Positions 7,107-12,991 of a DNA stretch of 16,726 nucleotides are shown piece by piece (the stretch's first letter is position 1; every line of letters begins with the position of its first letter). The DNA is from Lachnospiraceae bacterium UBA3386 (GTDB lineage Bacteria; Bacillota; Clostridia; Lachnospirales; Lachnospiraceae), in the NCBI GenBank assembly GCA_002358875.1, contig DEPS01000173.1, positions 1 through 16,726 of the forward strand, given 5' to 3'. The notes under the pieces are model-generated. The model worked only from the letters and a program-made list of their open reading frames with translations. It had not been told where the DNA came from and did not search any database. Made by a program: the position numbers and the translations under genes.

Positions 7107-7652
7107 ATGAAGACAGTCTATGATTTTACGGTAAGAGACCGGAAGGGAAACGATGTGAGCCTGTCAGAGTATCAGGGCAAGGTGCTCCTGATCGTCAACA
7201 CGGCAACAGGATGCGGCTTTACTCCGCATTATGAACCGCTGGAAGCCATCTACAAGGAGTTCAGAGAGAAAGGCTTCGAGATCCTGGACTTCCCCTGCAA
7301 CCAGTTTGCCAACCAGGCTCCCGGCAATGAGGATGAGATCCACGAATTCTGCACCCTGAAGTTCGGGACGGAATTCCCTCAGTTCGCCAAGATCGATGTG
7401 AACGGCGAGAACGCCGATCCGCTTTTTGCCTGGCTCGCCGCAGAGAAGCCCTTCCTCGGCTTTGGAAAAGGCCTGAAGAACGCGGCACTGAAGAAATTTG
7501 CAGACATGAACAACAAGACTTTCGGCGACAAGACGTATGTCGGATGGAATTTCACAAAGTTCCTTGTGGACCGTGAAGGCAGGGTCATCGCCCGCTTTGA
7601 GCCTACCGTGGACATGAAGGATGTCAGAAGCGCTGTCGAAGCAGCCCTGTAA
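7107..7652 (+). CDS. gpx: Thiol peroxidase of the glutathione peroxidase family (2-Cys, thioredoxin-type)
   Basis: The 181-residue protein has the GPx tetrad: peroxidatic C36 in NTATGCGFTPHY (cysteine, not selenocysteine), Q70 in CNQFANQAPG, and W147-N148 in YVGWNFTKFLV. C64 and C82 match the spacing in yeast Gpx3, where C36 and C82 form the catalytic disulfide, so this enzyme is probably reduced by thioredoxin rather than glutathione. It reduces hydrogen peroxide and organic hydroperoxides in the cytoplasm. The protein is about 20 residues longer than the shortest members because of a segment near 113-138. AAAGGAG at 7091-7097 is correctly spaced from ATG 7107; the longer frame opening at 7029 overlaps the end of ohrR and lacks such a site. 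It is the second gene of the ohrR operon. Confidence 0.92.
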   Translation: MKTVYDFTVRDRKGNDVSLSEYQGKVLLIVNTATGCGFTPHYEPLEAIYKEFREKGFEILDFPCNQFANQAPGNEDEIHEFCTLKFGTEFPQFAKIDVNGENADPLFAWLAAEKPFLGFGKGLKNAALKKFADMNNKTFGDKTYVGWNFTKFLVDREGRVIARFEPTVDMKDVRSAVEAAL

Positions 7653-7677
7653 AAAGACGCAGACATGACAAAGAAAG

Positions 7678-7717
7678 ATTCCAGCCCGGACCGGGAACGG
7701 TCCGGGCTGGAATTTTT
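7678..7717 (+). terminator. Strong rho-independent terminator of the ohrR-gpx operon
   Basis: A perfect 16-bp stem (7678-7693 with 7698-7713) closes a GGAA tetraloop and runs straight into TTTTT. It begins 25 bases after the gpx stop codon. Confidence 0.95.
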
Positions 7718-7799
7718 ATGACCAATGAATATGGACTTCCTTATCAAAATAGAGTATTCTATAAATAATTTAGTCAAAGAAAGAATTTTTAATCGGGAT

Positions 7800-7881
7800 G
7801 GACTCCTAAGCGGCAGGTCGGATGTTAGAGGTCACCTCGCGGACGTTCCGTCTGAGCGGAGTCAGAAGACTCCGTTTTTTT
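7800..7881 (+). promoter_or_regulatory. Structured leader with competing hairpins and intrinsic terminator before the sensor kinase gene
   Basis: CGGAGTC-AGAA-GACTCCG (7857-7874) followed by seven T is a good terminator. The first arm (GGAGTC) is also fully complementary to GACTCC at 7801-7806, so the terminator could be replaced by a longer-range pairing enclosing about 50 bases. Inside that loop are small hairpins (GAGG-TCA-CCTC; CGGA-CGT-TCCG). This is what a transcription attenuator or a terminated small RNA looks like. It occupies much of the 314-base gap 7653-7966, in which I see no coding gene. No known riboswitch or T-box consensus is recognised. No convincing promoter was found between the gpx terminator and this element. 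Confidence 0.45.
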
Positions 7882-7887
7882 ATGCTG

Positions 7888-7915
7888 TTTTTTATCATAA
7901 TTTAAACATTATAAT
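7888..7915 (+). promoter_or_regulatory. Candidate promoter of the hybrid histidine kinase gene
   Basis: A perfect TATAAT at 7910-7915 lies 51 bases before the ATG at 7967 and just after the leader terminator. The -35 is only a T-run (7888-7893, 16-base spacer), so it may be weak or activator-dependent. Confidence 0.4.
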
Positions 7916-7966
7916 ATAGCTATGCGCAAATGTGTCCTTTAATATAAACAGGGCACTGAACAGTAT

Positions 7967-10585
7967 ATGAGGAATAGTACAAATATAGATTGGAAAGACA
8001 TGGCGAAAAATACTGAAATGCAGGGGCTGGATCAACAAAAAATCATAATCAACGACCTCCTGATGGACTGCATTACCATTATGCGCAGGAATGGAGACCA
8101 TGATGTCATCTTTAACAAGCTGCTGGGGCTGGTCGCTTCATTTTACGGTGCGGACCGATCCTATGTTTTTGAATTTGACCTGGGATCCCAGCGGATGAGC
8201 AATACCTATGAGTGGTGTGCAGAGGGCATTGAAGCGGAAATTTCAAAGCTGCAAAACATGGATATTGCCATTGTGGACCGCTGGATCGTTCAGTTTGAGA
8301 CCAACGGCGAGTTCTACATCAATTCTACCGATGGAGAGCTGGACCACGATTCGGATGAGTACAAGATTCTCGCGATGCAGGATATTCAGTCGCTGATGGC
8401 CGCGCCTCTGCGGCTTGGCGGCGATATTGTCGGCTTTCTCGGCGTGGATAATCCCCGCTCCAATACCAATACTCTGCTGGTTCTGCAGGCGGTGTCGTCT
8501 TTTGCGGTAAACCAGCTTGGCAAGCAGCATGAGGAGCGGCAGTGGATGATGCTCAGCGCACTGACGGACGATTATGATGTTTTGATCCGGTCGGATATAG
8601 ACCACGATACCTTTGCTGTGCTGCGTACGAACGACAGCTACCTGGAGTATTGCCCGGAGCTGTATACTTATCGCTCCCTCTCCGCTTTTCTCGACCGGCT
8701 CAGTCATATGAACGAAGAGGAATATGAATCCTTTCACACCCGCGTAAACCGCGAGAGCATTATGCGGTATCTGACGAGGGACCATGCCCTGTACCACAAT
8801 TTCAGGCTTACGGATCATGCGGGAAACAGTACGACCTATCAGGTTAAAATAGTTCCGGTCGGCGTATGGTCGGAGTCTCACTGGATACTCCTGGGTATCC
8901 ACAACATTGAGGAAACCGTGCGCGCCGAGGAAAACCAGCGGCAGATGCTCAAGGAAGCGCTGGACAAGGCGGAGAACGCCAATCATGCAAAATCGGTTTT
9001 CCTGTCCAATATGAGCCATGAGATCCGCACGCCCATGAACGCCATCATCGGCCTGGACAACATTGCCCTGAACGATCCGGGCCTCACGCCGCAGACCAGG
9101 GAGCATCTGGAAAAAATAGGTGCCAGCGCCAGGCATCTTTTGGGTATCATCAACGACATTCTGGATATGAGCCGCATCGAATCCGGACGCATGGAGCTCA
9201 GAGACGAGGAGTTCAGCTTCCGGGAATTTCTGGATCAGATCGATGTCATGGTCAGCGGGCAGTGCGAGGAAAAGGGTCTGCGTTACGAATGCAGGATCAT
9301 CGGGAAAACCGAGGATTACTATATCGGCGATGAAATGAAGCTCAAGCAGGTGCTCATCAATATTCTGGGCAACGCCGTGAAGTTCACGCCTTCACCGGGG
9401 GCGGTCACTTTAACCGTCCAGCAGACTGCAGGCTTTGAGAACCACCGAAGCCTTCGCTTCATCATCAGTGATACAGGCATCGGCATGAGCAAAGATTATA
9501 TCCCTAAAGTCTTTGAGGCCTTCTCCCAGGAAACGGAGGGCGCCAGCAACAAGCTGGGAAGCACCGGCCTGGGCATGGCGATCACTAAAAGCATCGTCAC
9601 CAAGATGAACGGCAGCATCACGGTGGAAAGCGAAAAGGGCGTTGGCTCCACATTCACCGTCACTGTGACGCTGAAAACTTCCGGGCGCAGCGCTGATACA
9701 GCTCAAAGCGGGATGCTTCCGGCCGGGCTGCGGGCCCTGGTTGTGGACGATGAACTGATAAATTGCGAACATGCGAAGCTGATCGCGGAGTCCATCGGCA
9801 TCCGGACAGATATTGCCGCCGGCGGTGCGGAGGCTCTTTCCATGATTCACTCGCGCATGGCGCAGGGAGACCCCTATCGGCTGATCCTGGCAGACTGGAT
9901 GATGCCGGGCATGGACGGAATCGCTCTTACGCGAAAGCTGCGCGGTATGGACGGCGGCGAAGCCATAGTGATCCTGCTCACAGGCTGCGACGGGGAGGAT
10001 AAACGGGAGGAGGCCGCCGGGGCCGGAGCGGATGCCGTTTTGTCAAAACCCCTGTTCACCGACAGCCTGACCCGCTGCGTGCAGGAGACCCTGTCCCGTC
10101 GGGAACAGAATGCCGGGACGGCTCCTGATCTGACCGCTGATCAGGACGATCCTGAGAGAGAGGGTCTTGCCGGCCGTCTGGTGCTGGTGGTGGAGGATAT
10201 GGGGCTCAACGCGGAGATCCTGATGGATCTGCTGGATATGGAAGAGATCCGATCCGACCACGCGGAGAACGGCCGCATTGCCGTGGATATGTTCTCAAAA
10301 CATCCGGCGGGATATTACGATGCTATCCTCATGGATGTGCGTATGCCTGTGATGGACGGGCTGGAAGCCACCCGCGCCATCCGCGCGCTGGACCGCCCGG
10401 ACGCGAAAAGCATCCCCATCATCGCCATGACTGCCAATGCCTTTGATGAGGACGTGCAGCAGTCCCTGCAGGCGGGAATGAACGCCCATCTGTCAAAACC
10501 GGTGGAGCCGGAGCACCTTTATAAGACCCTTGGCCATATGATTCGAAGCAGGCGCGAATACAACCATGAAAACCTTATGCTTTGA
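7967..10585 (+). CDS. Hybrid sensor histidine kinase: GAF, PAS-like, HisKA, HATPase, two receiver domains
   Basis: The 872-residue cytoplasmic protein has no membrane segment. In order: a GAF-like domain (about 45-185), a PAS-like domain (about 205-320), a short coiled coil, HisKA with phospho-acceptor H351 in SHEIRTPMN, and an HATPase with N-box ILGNAVKF (about 467-474), G1 DTGIGM (about 502) and G2 GSTGLGMA (about 531). Two receivers follow: one starting near 590 with acceptor D643 in LADWMMPGMDG, one near 737 with D790 in LMDVRMPVMDG. There is no HPt domain, so phosphate must pass to a separate HPt or stay within the protein; no partner is in the window. A soluble ligand or redox state is the likely input. 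The start is uncertain: only AGGG 13 bases upstream supports ATG 7967, and a later ATG near 8000 is possible. It is 39 bases from the next gene, probably one transcript. Confidence 0.9.
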   Translation: MRNSTNIDWKDMAKNTEMQGLDQQKIIINDLLMDCITIMRRNGDHDVIFNKLLGLVASFYGADRSYVFEFDLGSQRMSNTYEWCAEGIEAEISKLQNMDIAIVDRWIVQFETNGEFYINSTDGELDHDSDEYKILAMQDIQSLMAAPLRLGGDIVGFLGVDNPRSNTNTLLVLQAVSSFAVNQLGKQHEERQWMMLSALTDDYDVLIRSDIDHDTFAVLRTNDSYLEYCPELYTYRSLSAFLDRLSHMNEEEYESFHTRVNRESIMRYLTRDHALYHNFRLTDHAGNSTTYQVKIVPVGVWSESHWILLGIHNIEETVRAEENQRQMLKEALDKAENANHAKSVFLSNMSHEIRTPMNAIIGLDNIALNDPGLTPQTREHLEKIGASARHLLGIINDILDMSRIESGRMELRDEEFSFREFLDQIDVMVSGQCEEKGLRYECRIIGKTEDYYIGDEMKLKQVLINILGNAVKFTPSPGAVTLTVQQTAGFENHRSLRFIISDTGIGMSKDYIPKVFEAFSQETEGASNKLGSTGLGMAITKSIVTKMNGSITVESEKGVGSTFTVTVTLKTSGRSADTAQSGMLPAGLRALVVDDELINCEHAKLIAESIGIRTDIAAGGAEALSMIHSRMAQGDPYRLILADWMMPGMDGIALTRKLRGMDGGEAIVILLTGCDGEDKREEAAGAGADAVLSKPLFTDSLTRCVQETLSRREQNAGTAPDLTADQDDPEREGLAGRLVLVVEDMGLNAEILMDLLDMEEIRSDHAENGRIAVDMFSKHPAGYYDAILMDVRMPVMDGLEATRAIRALDRPDAKSIPIIAMTANAFDEDVQQSLQAGMNAHLSKPVEPEHLYKTLGHMIRSRREYNHENLML

Positions 10586-10624
10586 TCATAACTGAATGAT
10601 TTTTTAGAGAGAGGAACAGACAGC

Positions 10625-12865
10625 ATGAGATCATTTAAGCGTGTCATCGCGGCAATCTTTGCGGCCTGCCTGCTTACGGCCGGCCTTTTGACTGCGGAAG
10701 CGGCGGAACCAGGCGTTTTAAGGAAAGCCGGCGCAAATGATTTTGCGAATGGCTCTACAGGTGAGACCGTTATTCTGGCCGCAGAGAAATCTGAAACAAA
10801 GTCGGCAAAAAAAGCCGGCAAAAGTAATTCGGCTGAAAAAGGAAAAGAGAATACCGGGAAAAAAACCGGGGAGAAAGCTCAGAAGAATACTGCAGCGAAG
10901 GTGGAGAAGACTTCCAACGCAAAGCCGGCGGAAAACGCAGCGAAGAAAGGGAAGCCTTCCAACACAAAGCCGGCGGAGAAAGCGACGAAGACAGACCTTC
11001 CTTCCAAAGCAAAGCCAGTGGAGAAAGCGACGAAAACGGATCTGCCTTCCGAAGTGAAGGAAACTGCACAGTCTGCGATTGAAAAGGCAAAAAACTCCGC
11101 GCTGAACGCTCTTTCAGGCCGCCTGTCCCGGACCCGGGATTGTGTGTATGTGTACAGAGATTACGGTCTGACAGAAAACCATTTTACACAAAAGTCAAAA
11201 ATCTATGCTTCGGACGACAGTCTTGTAAAAGACATGGATGAGAACTGTGAGAAGAAACCATATTCCGGAACGACCTGCATCCGATGCGAACAAAAGGGGA
11301 GCAGGAAGGACCAGGGCGGCTGGATGTTCCTGAACGGCTATCTTAAGAAGTGGGATGAAACTCCGAAGCCCAACGACGGCAAAAAGGGAGGGGCAGGTCT
11401 TGATCTCTCAGGCGCGGACGCCCTGCGCTTTTATGCCAGGGGGAAAAAGGGCGGCGAGGTCGTAGAGTTTTTTACCTGCGGCTTCGGATATGACCCAAAA
11501 AATATAAAGACAACGGATAATCCGGACAGCTCCACGAAAAAATCCACCGGACAGGTCATATTGACGAAGGACTGGAAGGAATACGTCATACCGCTCAATG
11601 GAGCGGATCTGAGCTATATTGTCTGCGGCTTCGGGTATGAAGTAAGCGGTGCGGCGAACGCCAAAAAAGACATTGTGTTTTACCTGGACGAGATCCGTTT
11701 TACCGGGGAGATCAAGAGCGCGAAGACAGCGCCCGTGCTTCTCCGCTCCAGTGACGCAGACGACAGAAAGCTCAAAAATGCGGCCTTTACAGAGGACAAT
11801 GCACTGGCGGCACTGGCATTTTTGTCAGCAGGGAAAAAGGAGGAGGCGAAGGAAATCCTTGACGCCTTTGTTTACGCTGTTCAGAATGACCGGGCTTATG
11901 ATTCCGAAGGATCAGGAAATGACCCGAGGAGGGTCCGAAATGCCTATGCAGCCGGCGACATCAGCGCTTTCCCCGGATGGAACAGCGGAACGCGTCTGCC
12001 GGGCTGGTATGATGAAGACGGGAAGTGGCAGGAGGACCGGCATCAGGTTGGCAGCAGCACAGCCAGCAACTCGTATGTTGCCCTGGCATTAGTGCAATAT
12101 TATGATCTCTACGGGGATGAATCATACCTTCAAACTGCCTGCTCCCTGATGGATTGGGTGAAGAAAAAGTGCTTTGATCATTCGCTGGGCTACACCAGGG
12201 GATTTGACGGCTGGAAAGAAAGCGATACGCTCGATGTTTACCCGCTAACCACCCGCAATACAAAAGACAACCTTATCGCTTACGCTGCCTTTTCGCGGCT
12301 GTATGAAGCGACAGCTGAGGAAAAATATCTCGAGGCGTCACAGTATGCAATCCGCTTCATTGAAAACATGTACAATGAAGGGAGAGGGCGGTTCATATCG
12401 GAAACCCTGGAGGACGGCTATACGCCCGATCCGAGAAGTATCGTATTGCTTGACGTTCAGTCCCTGGGTGCCCTGGCAATGTGGGATTCCTTTGAGCCCT
12501 ATCTTAAAACTCTGGAAACAATAGAAAGCATGAAGGTCAAAAAAGGAGGTTACCCGTATAACCGCAATAACAAGAACGGAGGCTGGTGGGCTGAAGGCAC
12601 TGCTTTCACGGCACTTATGTACCGGGTGTTGGGAAAAGAGGATAAGTACGAAGAAGCCATGAAGTCCCTTGTCGGGATTCAGAAAGAAAACGGCCTTTTC
12701 CCGGCCGCGACCGTAAAAAAATTATATACGGGCCTGAACCTGGACGACGGCTCCACCCTGAGCTTTACCAAAGACACGCACATTGCCCCTTCCGCCTGGT
12801 TCATCATGGCGGCAAACGGATACAATCCTTTTGCCCCTCATGGAACAAAGGAAGCCGGGAAGTAA
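10625..12865 (+). CDS. Secreted protein with Lys-rich repeat linker, jelly-roll-like domain and alpha/alpha-barrel glycosidase-like domain
   Basis: The 746-residue protein starts with a signal peptide (MRSFKRVIAAIFAACLLTAG..., likely cut after AEA, about residue 26). Residues about 55-150 are a Lys/Ala/Thr/Pro-rich linker containing 15-residue repeats. Residues about 165-365 are beta-rich with an ending like carbohydrate-binding modules (IVFYLDEIRFTGE). Residues about 375-740 show the repeated helix-pair pattern of an (alpha/alpha)6 barrel: NSYVALALVQYYDLYGDESY, TRNTKDNLIAYAAFSRLY, EKYLEASQYAIRFIENMY, LLDVQSLGALAM, GGWWAEGTAFTALMYRVLG. This resembles secreted glycoside hydrolase-like proteins of Clostridia; which sugar it acts on, and whether it is catalytic, cannot be told. 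AGAGAGGAAC precedes ATG by about 8 bases. It follows the hybrid kinase by 39 bases with no terminator, so the kinase may be co-expressed with it. Confidence 0.82.
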   Translation: MRSFKRVIAAIFAACLLTAGLLTAEAAEPGVLRKAGANDFANGSTGETVILAAEKSETKSAKKAGKSNSAEKGKENTGKKTGEKAQKNTAAKVEKTSNAKPAENAAKKGKPSNTKPAEKATKTDLPSKAKPVEKATKTDLPSEVKETAQSAIEKAKNSALNALSGRLSRTRDCVYVYRDYGLTENHFTQKSKIYASDDSLVKDMDENCEKKPYSGTTCIRCEQKGSRKDQGGWMFLNGYLKKWDETPKPNDGKKGGAGLDLSGADALRFYARGKKGGEVVEFFTCGFGYDPKNIKTTDNPDSSTKKSTGQVILTKDWKEYVIPLNGADLSYIVCGFGYEVSGAANAKKDIVFYLDEIRFTGEIKSAKTAPVLLRSSDADDRKLKNAAFTEDNALAALAFLSAGKKEEAKEILDAFVYAVQNDRAYDSEGSGNDPRRVRNAYAAGDISAFPGWNSGTRLPGWYDEDGKWQEDRHQVGSSTASNSYVALALVQYYDLYGDESYLQTACSLMDWVKKKCFDHSLGYTRGFDGWKESDTLDVYPLTTRNTKDNLIAYAAFSRLYEATAEEKYLEASQYAIRFIENMYNEGRGRFISETLEDGYTPDPRSIVLLDVQSLGALAMWDSFEPYLKTLETIESMKVKKGGYPYNRNNKNGGWWAEGTAFTALMYRVLGKEDKYEEAMKSLVGIQKENGLFPAATVKKLYTGLNLDDGSTLSFTKDTHIAPSAWFIMAANGYNPFAPHGTKEAGK
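10910..11044 (+). repeat. Three tandem 45-base coding repeats (15-residue units) in the Lys-rich linker
   Basis: Units start at 10910, 10955 and 11000. The last two encode PSNTKPAEKATKTDL and PSKAKPVEKATKTDL; the first (TSNAKPAENAAKKGK) is more diverged. A fourth unit starts at 11045 (PSEVKE) and then departs. The period is in frame, so copy number can change without breaking the gene, altering linker length and charge. Confidence 0.8.
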
Positions 12866-12910
12866 GTATCCTTGTGATGCAGGAGTCTGCATGTCAGAAA
12901 TACGGACCTG

Positions 12911-12972
12911 AAAAGCCGCCGGAGTTGAGAAAGCGGAGGACACCGCCTCCATTCTCAACTCCGGCGGCTTTT
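12911..12972. terminator. Bidirectional rho-independent terminator between convergent genes
   Basis: A perfect 21-bp stem (12911-12931 with 12952-12972) starts with AAAA and ends with TTTT, so it can end transcripts from both sides: the secreted barrel gene on plus and the glycosyltransferase fusion on minus. The loop holds a second small hairpin (GGAGG...CCTCC type). Confidence 0.92.
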
Positions 12973-12991
12973 ATGACAGGTGCTTTGTGTG

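Noticed and set aside
7820..7860. T-box leader (AGAGGTCACCTCGCGG looks vaguely like the T-box antiterminator)
   Set aside because: The TGGN tRNA-acceptor bulge and the other conserved T-box elements are absent, and the downstream gene is a kinase, not an amino acid gene.
8243..9136. 297-codon minus-strand frame within the hybrid kinase gene
   Set aside because: The plus-strand kinase has all catalytic motifs over this range; the antisense frame is a by-product of codon bias.
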